This document shows positions 45,801 through 59,659 of a stretch of DNA of 64,000 nucleotides, one piece after another. A program made the translations under genes and the position numbers. The notes below the pieces were generated by a model, which was not told where the DNA came from, did not search any database, and saw nothing but the letters and a program-made list of their open reading frames with translations. This stretch comes from Varanus komodoensis (Eukaryota > Chordata > Lepidosauria > Squamata > Varanidae), in assembly GCF_004798865.1 (NCBI RefSeq), contig NW_025336346.1, positions 7,634,572 through 7,698,571 on the forward strand. Direction: 5' to 3'. Within the stretch, counting starts at the first letter, position 1. Each line of letters begins with the position of its first letter.

Positions 45801-48800
45801 GTCTTGGTATAGCTATCTCAGCTCAGCATCAAAGACTGCGCACAGAGAGAGCCACTCAAAAGTGAGGCCATTCAAAGAAAACTTCGCAATGTGTTCTATT
45901 CTGTATCAAGACAATAAGACAGTTTGTTCTACACTTTTTACATCTGTATGTAGAGATGAGCATAGAAGACCTGATTTAGAAATGGAGGGAAGGGTATTAT
46001 TAGCTGGTACAAGAGTCCTCCATTATAGTTTCCCCAATAATTTGATCTTTTAAAACTGAGGAAAGGAAAACAAGTTTGATTCTTTCCAAGAGGCTAGTAA
46101 ATGTTGGAGCTGACTTCCTAGAGCAGGAAGTAATTTATTAATTCTTTCATGCCCACCAAGTATATCTGTAGAGATAAGCATTTACTACATCAGTCACTGT
46201 TATGGAAGGCATTTATTAACTGGTTTTATGAGTGCTCCATAACTACTTATCGTCAGTAAATTTAGGATATGCCCCTGACAAGAATAAGAGTCATTTATCT
46301 CTGAAGAACCTCTCCTCTTCCCTGCTGCTTGGAGATGTGCGTTGTAGCTACTGTTCCTAACACACTGTACCATGCTAGGCCATTCATGGAGAACTGAGTG
46401 CCCCATCTCATCTTGCAGCATCCACTGCTGCCTAAAGAGAAAAGGGGGAAAGGGGTCAACTGTAAGGCATCTTACTCCTGCACAGACCATTAGCTGCTGC
46501 CCTGGCCCTGTCAAATTGTACATGGTGCTGGGCCTCGTAGGAGACAGTGCCCCAAACTTCCCACCTGCCACAGGGCCTCTTTAGCTCTCTAGGTGGCTGG
46601 GTCCTGCCCTCCCCTGGCTTAGACTTCCCCTGGTCCTAGAAGCAGCACAAAGTGGGAGCCGAGGGCTACACTGCCAGACTGCCCTTGTTCCTGGCATGCA
46701 GGAGGAGAAAGTACTGCAGCTGCCCTTAACCCTTCAGTCCTTATCTGCACATCTTCTGCTAGGCCATCAGCCCTGATCGACTCATTAATACTGACCTAAT
46801 CTGAAGATGGTCCTCCAAACAACTTAAACATTTCATCTGATGATTTTCACTCCTGGCATGTTAAGACAGTGATAGCACGAAGGCAGTATCTTCAGCGCAG
46901 ATAGCAGTGCAGGGACTGATACTGCTGTCGGCAGTTACATTGATGGCCAAAGTTTGCAGCCATGTCTTGTTAACTGAAAGCCATTAATGCCAAGAATTGC
47001 TCTTTCTAGACAGGCACAGCGCAGAAGAAAAAAAATGCGGCAACACACCTTCCTGTTCAGCCACGGACGAAAACAAGGATGCATTCTCTTTCACACTCTA
47101 ACAGCTCTGAGACCAAATTCAGCTGCCAATTAACCAAAGGAAGCCCATTTTAAATAAAAGCAAATTTCAAGGACTATATGCATAATTTTTAAGAAGTTCA
47201 ATGAAAAAGAACTTGAGAATGTGTGACAGTGTTTACAAAGCTTAGTTCAACATTTTTCAAATTGGAGAGGATGTTTTAGAGAAACGTAAGACAAGTCTGA
47301 GGTATAAAATTTGGAAAGGTCTTATTGAAATAAAAGTGATACAAATAAGAACTGGGCAGAAGCAAAGAGATGAAGGAGCTCAGTAGGATTCAGGCAATAT
47401 ACTCAATGAGAGGGAACATGAGAGGGTCCAGTAAGTTTATGAAAAAACTTAGGAATTACTGTAATTTCCACTTTAAGGGAGAAAATTCTTTTGCTTACTC
47501 TAATGTTCAATCTCCTAATGTTCAATCTCCTAATGTTCTGCCCTCTCACTGCACAGAACCGTTGCTTTGTAAAGATTTATTTTCAGATATTCAAAATCAG
47601 ACTGGCAAAAATATTTTCACAGCAATAAGAAGACATGCACACATTCACAGCCTACAGGGCACATGCTCTCTCAGCAGAAAGTTGCAGATTTGTAGGCATA
47701 TCTTGGGTAGGCAGAAGAATCATGACTCTTCACTGGCTCAGCCGCTCTGATATAACATAGTCAACCTAGCAGTGAATGGGAATTCTAGCAACAATGAGAA
47801 TTTCCTTTCTGATTTCTATTGTGCATGTTGCCTGCACAGCATAAAAGCTTGCAAGGCAAACAGGTTTAGTGGTGCTAGAGTCTCAGAAAAAATGGTAAAA
47901 GATAGATTCTCTTTATGTACAGGAGTAACTCTAAGTAGTTCAACATTTGCAGTAAAAATACTTTCCAATCAGATCTTTGTCTATTAGGTAGAATGGACAT
48001 TTACAGGTCCTCAAAATATATATTTTAAACACAAAATGAAGCACTTAATCTTCCCTGCATATGAAAACAATGTAAAATTTAACACATGCATAGTACCTCA
48101 CAGATTTTTGCCTCAATTATTTTCATAACAACCATGTGTGTAGGCTGACAGTATTTTTTTTAAATTACAGCTGAGAGATCTAAGGCTGAGAAGTAAACTA
48201 CCTAAAATCCAAAAATAATCCATGACTAACAATGGTTTGGAACTAAGGTCCTCTAGATTTATAATTCTAACACTTCCTAAATTTCTTTAGCAGAAGTACA
48301 AAGACACAGCTATAAGAGGTAATTGTCTTCCCTGGAAAGCTCACCATAAATTGAAACAAACAAGCAAGCAAGCAAGCGTCCCATCTCCAATTTTTCCATA
48401 CAACACAGAGGAGAGGAATGTGGGGAGGCCTGCCAGGTTGGAGAAAGTTACTTCTCCCTCAAGTCTTGTGACACGCAAGAGGTCTTCTGAAGAGGTCCTT
48501 TTTACACTTTGCACAGGCTTTGACAACAGTCAAAGGAAGCAAGAGTATCTACTGGTTTTCTGGAGCACACTTAACTCCTACGGCAAAGTTGGTTGAGCCT
48601 TCCCCGCTCACTGCACTTATACCTGCCAGAGGATTGTGGGGAGGGATGCTGTTGGTGCAGCTCACAAATAAAACTGCTATGCAATACTGGGGACTCTTCT
48701 TCCAATAAACAAACCAACAAAAATTATAAGTCAACAATGTACCCCATGACTTCTCTCCATCATATTTTATAAAGTACTTACAGAGTCAGCATAGCAATCA

Positions 48801-49091
48801 GTACACTGTGACCTTGTCCATGCTCCAACACTTTATTTCAGCAGTAAAACTCAAACCTTTACTGCTCAGTAGATATTATGTACTGTCAAACATTGTGTTA
48901 AAATGTGTAATGTCTTCTGTTATGCAGAAAAAGTAAGATTTCTGTACCATTTCAAGAATAGTATTTACTTCCCAAAATAATCCTTTTAGGACTAAAAAGG
49001 ATTCTTTTCAAATGCCTTACAACTTCACTGAACTCCACAACACTTTCTTCATTGCTGATGTTTCTGAACAGTTAGACCAATTTTATCCAAT
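45801..49091. other. non-coding, minor tandem repeats only
   Basis: Three tandem copies of a 15-mer (aatctcctaatgttc type) at 47501-47537 and (AAGC)n at 48361-48376. No exon or RNA gene seen. Confidence 0.6.
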
Positions 49092-49206
49092 GCGGTGCCC
49101 AGCAGATGTTTGGACTACATCTCCCATCATGCCAATCACAGAGCATGGTGGCTGGAGCTGATGGAAGTAGAGGTCCTAAAAATCTTCATTCAAGAAGGCT
49201 GAGCTA
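49092..49206. repeat. short palindromic repeat, family A copy 3
   Basis: ggtgcccagcagatgtttgg, actacatctcccatcatgcc in the left arm; ggtggctggagctgatggaa in the right. Same order of blocks as at 25724. Confidence 0.65.
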
Positions 49207-52200
49207 GTCTGTTGATTTGAAAAATACAGTACCGATACTGGGATCCAATATCCATCCAGTTTCTGTGTGCAAAGGGAATGCTCTGGAGACTTATTGTTCC
49301 CTCTAGGAGTCCTCAGTATGTTCCACAATATAAGCATCATATTTCTCCCAAACTTAGAGCAAGACCTTCAGGGCAAGAACGTTAATGCTCTTAATAGGAT
49401 AAAGGGGTCAGACCTGTTAATGAGTACTACTACGTGCTAAAGCATCTCTCCCCCTCAGCCTTTCTCAGTTACACACATGCTCATGAAGGATTCAATGCAT
49501 GTAGTTGTCCAAAGGGTGAAATGCAGTAATCTTAGCAGAAGATACAACATTTTCAGTGGGGGAAAAGAATGGGTTTAGCTCCTAAGGACCTACTGGGGAG
49601 GAAAATTTCCCTTCCAAACTATTTGCCCTGAACAAACCTGGTTTATGCTATCTTCATCAGTACTAAAACACCCTCTCTTTAAATTTTCTCAAAATTAATT
49701 GTTCAAACTTTTCAAATAGGTATAATAAGACAAGCTTCATAATCTTTAAGCTGTAGCCTGTTAATGATGGTACATCTTACGGAATGATGGCATCAATACT
49801 GAGTAAGAGTCAATCATTCATACAGTATGGGAGGGACCCAAATTGTTTGGGGTCTAGACGCAAGCGTTTCTTGACCAAGAGGCCACTGTTTAGTATCCCT
49901 GCTTTAAGATTATTAGAGTGTGCAGAAGAACTCCAGATGCAAAGTCATTTGGGGCAGACATCAGTTGTGTTAAAAAGTTAAAAAGAAGGCACACCCACCG
50001 TTGGAGCCTAGAACCACAGTAATAATGCACTGCAGAGCAACGAAACAGAAGAGCTGAACCGTTCCACAGAGTTATAATCTATTAAGACAGATTGAGAGAA
50101 GACAAAAGAAAGGCAAGAAAAAGATAAGGATGCAAAGCAACACCAGCTCATGGCTTGGCGTAGCTGAAGCAGAGTGTTGCATGCCAGGAAGTGAGGCATT
50201 CAAATAAATTGTTACTCCTTAAAACATTTTAAATGGTCAGGCTGTCATTTTAAATATGGTGTTAAGTCTGTGGGTTTGTTGACAAAAAGGTGGGTATAAA
50301 TATTTTAATAGGGAAGTAATTTTTAAAATGATGTAACTGGTGAGGTAGGAGTCATGGATAGAGCCTTCCTTCATTCTGGTAGCAGCAACATGGACTAAGC
50401 ATCTCTACTATGCAGGGACAGCAATCTAATGGTAAATGTTGGCACGCAGGTGCTCATCATGACAGTCCCCACAGCCACTGCACCACAAGAAGCCAGGAAG
50501 GCAGGCGGCTGTAATGATGCGTAACAGCAAACCAATCCTAGCAGCTGGTACTGGGAGAAGGCATCTGTAGAGCTAACGAGTCTTACTTGCTCATTTGGGG
50601 CTGATCCACCCCAAAATACTTTTCAGGCTAGAGGAAATAAATGAATGGTTGCTGAGAAAACTCATCCATCTGCCTGCCAGATAAAACATTCCAACTATCA
50701 CATCATACCAGTTCTCACTTACTCAGAAAAACTCTTTACACAGTAACGTAGAGGATGTGTGACTAAAACATCCAGGTTCTACTGACTCTTCTTCACCTCT
50801 GAGAGTGGGACAAATATATACTCCTGTTGTCTTATTCTGCTGTGAATTGCACGGTTTTTCTTCATTCATAATATAACAAGAAATATCAATGTCCTGCTTG
50901 CAGGATCCCAAACGCATCGTGTGAACAGATGGTCTGATCCAGCATGCTCTCCTGACTACCCTAGAATATATAGTAAAGGTCAATATACTGTTGCTGGGAA
51001 AATGGTTCCCCTCCCTTCAAGTTCAGGGGTTTCTGGAGGAGGGGCTGGCAGATAAGATCTTGGTACCTGCTAATCAAAAGGCACTGCACTGCATTCCTGT
51101 AAGCCCCAGCTCTACTACAGCACTCCCTGAAAAGGTTGAGAATCGGAACCCATATTCAGGCTGCATTATTAACTGTGGGCATTAATAACTACTGCATACT
51201 ATTGGTTAGTTAGATCAGCTGAGCTTGCTGATCCCTTTTTATATGGCACAATCACAACAGGAGGACTCTCCCTGTCTTCATCTAAATGCATCTTCTCATG
51301 GAGACAGCCAATATGTATCTCCTATTATAGTGTGAGCGAAAAGAGGTTGCAGAAAAGCAGAATTTGCAAATGGAAAAATTGGTCATTCACAATCATCTCT
51401 TTAATTCTATCTTCCTTATTCGTTTTGATTATATTATGTGAGAGCATTAAACCATTGCTGTTACAATGATTTAGTTTATAAACCAAGGTGATTGTGACTA
51501 TATTTTTTAAAGAGTGCCAGCTTTCTGAGCATGAAAGGTGCCCTCTAATATCCAATCACAGATGTTTAGCTCTGATAGCCAATGTCGCATGGCAAACTCA
51601 CCAAAACTCTCAGTTCAAGTGGATTTCAATCACACAGCTTTCTGCCTCCGTTCAAATGCTGTGTATTTAACAAAATGCAATTCCCACCATCACTTCTGTG
51701 TACATTCATAAGTATCAAATTCAAGGGGCAAGAGCAACCTGAGCTATGTTTATCTTTGCAATTGATGAACTTCCTGTGGCATTTACTGCAGGACATGCTC
51801 CTACTTTGCGTCTGTTCACATGTATCCTGCAGTAAAAAATGTTCACTGGAGCATTTTAAACACCACAGTAGTTTTAAAATGCTTCCCATTTCATTGCTAG
51901 TGCAAACGCACTCATAAATGCATTTGCTAGACTACCCATAAATTTTATAGTAATGGGAAATTACCCGGATTTGTAGACAAAATCTAGGTTCCTTTTACCT
52001 TCCTATGAAAATAGTATAATGCTGCAATATCTAAAATATGTACAGGATCAAAGCTTCCTCTCTAAAAGTGATTCATTTTATGGAAGGGATTATTAAAAGG
52101 TTTTCCCGCAGTAGAATAGTTCTATTTCCCTCTGCCCTATTTGAGCATCCAGATATTCTGGGTGGGTTGGAATACACAGACACAATACTACCGTATAAAA

Positions 52201-52269
52201 TTAAGCAGTCCCAAAAATTCCATTGGGAAAAGCCCCTCTTTGGATAGAGCTGTACTTCCCCACAAGGAT
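49207..52269. other. non-coding, no recognised feature
   Basis: Nothing supported on either strand. Confidence 0.55.
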
Positions 52270-52860
52270 CAGATTTGTGGTCTGGAGATGTTCCTAGATC
52301 TAGTGTTGTCATTAGAGGCCAAAACGGCCTGTGTGGCACTCAGTGTGTTTTATCAGCTGCTTCTGGCACATCCCTGCCAGGCTTTCCTGGATAGATATTC
52401 CTTGACTGCAGTTACCCACACATCCAAGTTAGACTACTGTAGTGCGTTGTATATGAGGCTGGCTTTAGGCTTATAACTGGAAACCCATTTTACTGGCGCT
52501 TAAAACAACTCCAGCTCCTAGCCGATTTGAACACAGAAGTATTGCTCTGTAATACTGTATAGCAATAAGCAGCAATGCCTGTTATTGTATCAACTTGCTC
52601 ATGCACATTATCACATCATGGGTCAGGCAGGTGGTACCTGCAGGGAAGGTTTGGTTGGTGGTGATGCTCATCTGTATAATTTCCTCCATAAGGATGCTTG
52701 CCAGTGCTATTCTTTGGGTGCAGGACAGCAACTTTGCTTTGCTTTTTAATTCCTGTTTGACTGTTTTGTACTTTATTGTTATGTATGCCAATGCATTTTA
52801 ATTACATGCATATTATTATATATATATATATACATTTTCAAAGTAAATAAATACCATCCC
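52270..52860 (+). mobile_element. degraded L2-like LINE fragment
   Basis: Contains VTHTSKLDYCSALYMRLALG (compare VTSRLDYCNALYMGLPL), then short block scraps and a T/TA-rich 3' section ending aagtaaataaatacc. Several frame breaks. Includes a (TA)n run at 52816-52832. Confidence 0.65.
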
Positions 52861-55800
52861 TTTACAAATATCAGCCCCAGTAAGATGTATGCTACCAAAA
52901 TATAATCTGTTATTGGCAAGACTCCCAGAAAAGAGGAATCTAAATTTGTGGTTCACATGCCAGGTTAGAATTTCATTTAACTTTGAACACAGATAGTTGA
53001 ACGAAGACCAGGTGAGTTTGTAGAGGCTGAAGCCTTATGCCACAATTGTTAGAGCAACTTTCTTTTGTTGCCATTGCTCATTGGCAGGTTGATTACTTTC
53101 AAATTCTATGCAATTGGTCAAGCTGTGTGGAAAGCATATATGACCAGGAAAAGATTGAAGACCTCACCTTCAAGCATCACACACTGATTGTAACTTCTGC
53201 ACAAAACCTACAAGTGGACACAAACACACAATGTATTTCCTTGTTCCTGCAAGGTGTAGATCATGTTTTCAGAGCCTATATGCATGGATGCTTTGCAAAT
53301 TAATGCACAAGAGCCAAGGTTAAGGCAAGCAGGCATGGTCTTGACCCTCATCCCCACCTGTGCATATACTTGGAAATAATTTGACCACCAGCACAGCATT
53401 TTATCACTTAAACAAATTTGACAAATTCGGTCTTCAAAATTAAGCCTATTCTTGCAATTAGCCTTTTTCATCACTGTTACACCCCATAGCCTTTATGCAC
53501 CTATTTAGTCCAAAGCTGCTACACATATGTAAATTCTATCTACATGTAAGAACTCTGTCTTCCTCTATATTGACTTGGAAGTGAAATAACAATTACAAAC
53601 AAAAGCTAGGAATGAGAAAGAATACTGTGGCAACGTATCATAAAACACTACTTGAGCACGACACAAGCAGATATACTGGTGTTAGAGGTAAAAGTCTAAT
53701 TTATATCAGGATTTAAAAAGCAGTAATTGCAATCACCCATTTGAACTGCTAAAGTAAGTCACTTCAGATTGTTAACTCAGGAAATAACACATCTTGGTTT
53801 AAGTGGCAAAAAAAAGTAGCCACTAGATCTGTTTCCAACATTACCACCTTTCCATAGCCAACAGTGGTGCCTGTTTTCAGTTTAATTTCTAATGTATTAT
53901 TCAAGAGAGAGTCAGTCAGTGAGTAGTGAAGGCCAGATAATCTATGCTGAAATCAGAAAATTCCCACCACGCTTTAAAAATCCACCCCTCAGTCAAGCTG
54001 GTCCATTTTTTAGTCAAGGAACATGGTGTCATAATAGGACAAACATCTAATGTCTTTCTGCCTGCACAGAAATAGTGGCTCTACTACTCAATGATTACAC
54101 TGACAGAACAGTATTAGATGGCATGGTTGAGATATCCATGTTGTGCAAATACAACTGAGTTGCACAAAGCTGCCACCTGAAAAGGAATGGAGCGCAGCCT
54201 GAGAGAGAAGTTAAAATGCTAGTTGGCATCTTATCAATTATATATGGATCAAAAACTTACTGAGCTGACATAGTATTGGGATTCAAAAATCATATTACTC
54301 AAAATGCTTAGACCCAGTTCAGAAATCAATACCAACTTTGGCTTGGCTATAAGGATTCTATGAAGGCTGTCCCCTCCTCTTTTAGGCAGTTTTTCCCGCA
54401 ATGGCCTGCTTTGCAGCCACCATCATTTGTAGAGATACTGGAACTGGGTTTCTGATTCTGGCTTGCCCAATTCAGATAACAGATAAAGCAAAGGAAGGCA
54501 CAGAGGAAAGACTCTCTATACATATGGGGAAGAACTAGAAAAAAGGTAAGCAGCAGCAACGAAAGACTGGTGCTTTTCCTCGGCCAACCCGAGTGACCAT
54601 GCTGCCAGCATGGCGTAGCTGTCGAACAGGTTCCCTCTGTCAACTGAAAGTGTAGACTTGGCCTCCCTGATCTTTCCTTAAGTGACTGGGCCTATCTTTG
54701 ACTTGCAGTTTATTTTTTTTCATCTTAGAGTCTTATCTCTGGTCAGTTCTGGATACATCATGTTTGGATCCTCTTCCCAAGCAGATTGCATTGCAATATC
54801 ATTATACTAAAATAGATAATGTGCTTCCTCCAGATGTAGCAGCTAGACAGTTGCAGAATGCATCTTCTCATCAACCACCGTTTGACTTAATTTCACACAC
54901 AAAATTAATTTTATGTGGAAATCTAGACTTGAACTTCAGCAAGAAAACATTCATTTGACAGGCCAGGATGGACAGGTTGATTCTTACTTTGGTTTGGCTT
55001 ATCAGCCCTGAGAGTACTGCTCTGCATGCTAATTATAATGCTACGGTAGTGCTAATTAGTATGCCATACCATGCCAATTCCAGCTATGGCTGCATGGCAA
55101 TATATTCAGTTGAAGCATTTGTCAGGCTTGGTCCTGCTGCTTTCACAGCTTTAGAGCAGCCTGTGTTATTGTAAGTATTGATTGAGGCCAAATAGTTACA
55201 TCGGCCTGCAATTCATGCGTATAAATATCTATTATTGGTGAATAAGATTACATACAGGGTCTCAACCAAGAATGGAATAATGAACTGGAGCATCCCATTT
55301 TGCTTAATCTGCAGAGTACTTCATTGTTATCTATTTCAGAAGGGGGTCACGGATCTTATCCTATGCTTAATTCAGCAAAAAATGATCTTTCAAGTATACT
55401 GGATGCCACGACGTTTCTTTGAAAATGTTTAATTAAATCGGCCAAGTGTTGGAGGTATAAAGCTGCTAAGCCCTTTTGTTCTTTACATGTTTGGCAATAC
55501 CCAATGGAAGCTTCCTTTGGGAGGAAGCAATAAGATAGGAGTTGTTGCTGCTGCTGCTGCTGCTGTTATTGTTACTATTATTCTGTGATGAAAAAATCTT
55601 TAATATTTCATGGGACACATGTCCCACATGTCCTTCTGAACTACTTACTTGTCTCTTGGAATTTAATGCAAGGTCAACAAAATTGGATTTTCCATGCCCT
55701 TTTGACAACTAATACTGTAACACTGGAAGGCTAAACAGTCACCTAAAATAGCACACTGGGTGAGGGCTTAAATGAAACTTTTGATTTTTAAACAGGTGGT

Positions 55801-56067
55801 CCTAAGGAGCAATTTACAAATGGTTAGATGTATGGATACTTGGCTAGCTGCCTTTGTTGACATTTATGCACATTTATTTTAATAACGGTAGTAAGTTTTG
55901 TTATATTCTAATATATAGAGACACACAGCATACATGTAACTAATGCTATGGATCTTTTAAAATCTTATCCAAAACCCGTAAGATTTTAGCTTAGTTATCT
56001 CCCCCACCTCTTCAAGACATGGTCTGGTTTGCTTGGTAACACACAATAAAAAGTATGTTTCCTCTAG
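52861..56067. other. non-coding, one trinucleotide repeat
   Basis: (GCT)n at 55541-55565, continuing into gttattgttactattatt. No exon found. Confidence 0.55.
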
Positions 56068-56176
56068 ATATGCTGGGCTACAAAGCCCATAATCCCTAGC
56101 CAGCATGAGCAATGGTAGATCCAACCTAACAGTCCTACACATCTGGAAGGCACCAGGTTGGGGAACACTGAACTAG
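56068..56176. repeat. short palindromic repeat, family A copy 4
   Basis: tgctgggctacaaagcccat, aatccctagccagcatgagc, aatggtagatcc, then cacatctggaaggcaccagg and ttggggaaca. Inverted relative to 25724 and 49092. Confidence 0.65.
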
Positions 56177-59100
56177 GTAAAGCATATAATCTGCACTGGT
56201 GCTGATGTAGTTGTGTTAGGATTAGGACAATGAGGGGATGCACTGGATTTCCCCCCCTCCCTTGTCTCACAGGAGTGGCACTAGTCTTCTCCAAGCTTCA
56301 TGCCCAGATGGCAGGGGATGATAGGAGATGCAGGCAAACACACCTGGAAGTTTTCAAATTGGTTGCTTTACAAGGTAGCCAACATTTTATATGCCTTGGA
56401 GGATATAAAAAGCTACAGCTGAAGTGGAGAAACTGAAAATCTTGGGCATATAACATGAGTTCTCAGGCAGTTATACAATTCTACTTAAAGAAAATCCAAA
56501 TTTTAAGTCAAGAAAAGGAGAGTTATGCGGTCTGCATAGGTTGCACAAGTTCTCATAATTTTTCACAGCTTATGTCATTTTACTCCTGATAATATGAGGA
56601 AGACTAGATTAAAATACATTGATGGTTGCAATTCTTTTTCTTTCTAATATAGGTACAATGTTAAAGATTGTCATCAGTGTCTGGTTTCAGCCAGCACTGA
56701 GGCTACCCTATGACTGTATCCTCATTCTATGCACTGCCAAACTCCATAAAAGTTGGGGCCATTTTTACTCCGCATACACCTAGGTTTACTTCACAATCCC
56801 TTCTCCTTCCCTGCTCCACTCCATCCTGCAGGCACAAGGGCATGTTTCATCCTTGCATGTGGAAAAATTACAAATGGGATCAATTCCTCTTCCCGGCTTA
56901 GTGCTCAAACAATGGAACAGTTCTTACTTTGGAGCAAGAAGCGTGTGTGCGCTTTCAAGAACCTCATCCAGCATTTCCCCAATTTAGTGCCAATGAGCCT
57001 TTACACAAGGCAAGAGCAACATGTAGTAAAAGCATTTACACTGACCCTCTCCCCACCCAAATGGACAGTGAATGCCAAGAAAAAAGTTATTTATTCACTA
57101 CTATGCAGCTTCATTATTCACTAGGCAATTATCTTTAACCTTCTTGGTAATACACTTTTATATACTCAACTCTAAAGGGAATGTTCCTATGAAGATGATT
57201 TTTTTCTACTGAGATTTATGTAATGTTGCCATGCACTAATAGCCAAAGCTGAGCAAAGTAAACTGTAGTAAACACTTCGATTGCCACTCATTTTATATAT
57301 ACTTAAGGATGATATTAAGTTTTTATATTTTATAGTATACAATCATACCGCACAGAGCATTTTTGTGCAGATTTATTGAAATACAATATTTAATAAACAT
57401 TTATTTAGAAGTACTATTAGCTGCAGAGCTACTCCTTTCTTTGTGTGAACTACCACAAGCAATCTATAGATAGCAGCTGGGTTATAAGCTACTCCCATAG
57501 AGTTCCTGCGATCTGTTTTTATTCTTCCAAATACCTACAAAGATTGTACTCTTCAACCAAGTAAAATTGGAGTACTTTGAACCAAGGCGCTTAATCTGCT
57601 TTACTGTGCTACAGTGGTAGAAATCCAAACACAACTGCTGCTTTGTTTATCAGGCTATAAAGATAATACTACTGACCACTTCAAGGGTTCTTCGCATGTA
57701 ATGCTATTCCTCCTCACATACACAGCTTGTTCCTTATTTCAGCAATCACCATTTTCCATCAGGCCACCAAAACATGCCTTCTTCCATGCTCAATTTTGTA
57801 ATATTAGTAACTGCTCAACAAACTCCTCAAATGAATCTGTTGAAAGGATTAGTGCACTGAGATTGCTCAGACTTCTTAGAGGTTTGAACACAAACACTTT
57901 TTTCAGGGCAAACTCAGCACCTTCAAACACCCCTGGGATGCCTGGTATAACTCAAATGCTTCAAAGGGGCCTAGGCACAGTTCCAATTATTAGGTGTGTC
58001 AGAATGACACTGCTATGGGGAATATTATATTCTGAAGGCACTGAACTTTGGAACCCCATGTCCCTGCTGGGATGTTGAGATTATCAGTGCACATGCTTCT
58101 TTATACTGATTTCAATTCCAAAAAAGACCACTTGGGACATTAAAAGGAATAAAATAATAATGAAACAACAACCACCCAACAGTTAGCATGAAATGAGGAG
58201 ACTGCAGAAAGCATGTGTATCGCTTAAAGAGAACTATCCTCTGAACTGCATTACACCTTACATTTGAGGTATGTTTTCTAGTATACTTCGCACAGGGCAC
58301 AGTTTTCCTTGGAAAAGCAGCAACAGGGGGCTGGATCTGGATCAGCATTGCTCCTCCACGGAAAATCACTCCTTCTCAAGCTACAGCCATAGCTCTGATA
58401 AAGACTTTTCCTTAAGGCTGGTTCCACCCACCCTCACCTGCTTTTTGCCGCAAAAGCCGTGTCCAGCACTATGCATGGTAAAGGAGACATGCAGTTTGAC
58501 CCTCAAGCTTTCATTCTGCTGCATGGATGTGACTGCATGATCTGTCTGGGTAACCTGCTATCAGGCAAAGAGAAGATGCATACATTCATCAACAATGAAG
58601 ATGAATCATTCACAAATGGCTGTATTTATCTGCTAAAAATGTTCCAGGTCCAGAAAGCTTGGTTCTTAGAGTATCTCAGCACCCATACCTCAGTCCACCA
58701 AAATGCTCGTTAAGGCTTGCCCAGCACTGCATAGTGTTTCATTAGAACATCAAGAATTCATCTCTTCTATCTTTCATCAGCCAAACACAAAGAGAATATC
58801 AAAGCATTTTTAATAGCCACATCATTCTGAGATACCATCAGTTTCAGCTATTTGCTATAATGGGAATTCCTTATAACCAATTTTGCTAATGAATAATGGT
58901 TTATTCAACTCCATAAAGGAAAAGGAGAGTCCTAAAGAATAAACAGCAAATGTATGAAAACAGAACAAGTGAGCAAGAACATCCTATTCATCTTCAGAAC
59001 CAGCAAGAAGTTGTCAAGGATGGCCCAGAGTGCAAAGGAACAGCCATGATCCATTTCAGCACAACACATGGACAAGATTAGTCCAGTGATCTAGTGTCAC

Positions 59101-59540
59101 CCATTAACAATGAAGAAATCCATCCACAAGATGTTATTGCTGCTGCTGCTCAACCTCCATTCACACCCGGGGGGGGGGGGGGGGGGGGGGGCTTTAAGCT
59201 TCACTGGAATGAACAGAAATTGAGCAGTAGTGTAGATGTAATCCTGTACACAGTACAAATCCACTGAAATATGAGAACTAGACTGTTTTTTTCACAGTTT
59301 TAATTAGAATAAACTGTCTATCTTGCAGCAGAGGTTGCTTGCATTGAGAGTTGTCAATTAAATTGAACAATCATATTAACAGACATAAAGGAACCCCAAT
59401 ACTACATTAAAATAACCTATTATCTCAAATTACTTCTATATACATAGTGGATATTCTTAAAAATGACTCTGTAAATCAAAAACAATGTTACTTTTCAAAA
59501 CACAAACCCACTCATTTAACGAGCAGAGCTCATTTCTAGC
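56177..59540. other. non-coding; G homopolymer at right end
   Basis: A 154-codon open frame at 57614-58078 shows no known domain. A run of 23 G occupies 59169-59191. Nothing else supported. Confidence 0.55.
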
Positions 59541-59659
59541 TAAGGATGCAATCCTATATGTATTTAGGCAGAAAAAAGTACTCTATCTCCCAGCACAGCA
59601 GGCTGGGAAATGCTGGGAGTGGTTCTTTTCCTAAGTATGCATAGGACTGCAGCCTAAGG
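59541..59659. repeat. short palindromic repeat, family B copy
   Basis: Starts taaggatgcaatcctatatg and ends cctaagtatgcataggactg, cagcctaag, an inverted pair around a diverged centre, as at 13597. Confidence 0.6.

Noticed and set aside
57614-58078. 154-codon plus-strand open frame
   Set aside because: No known domain or repeat-derived motif; expected by chance in 64 kb of sequence.
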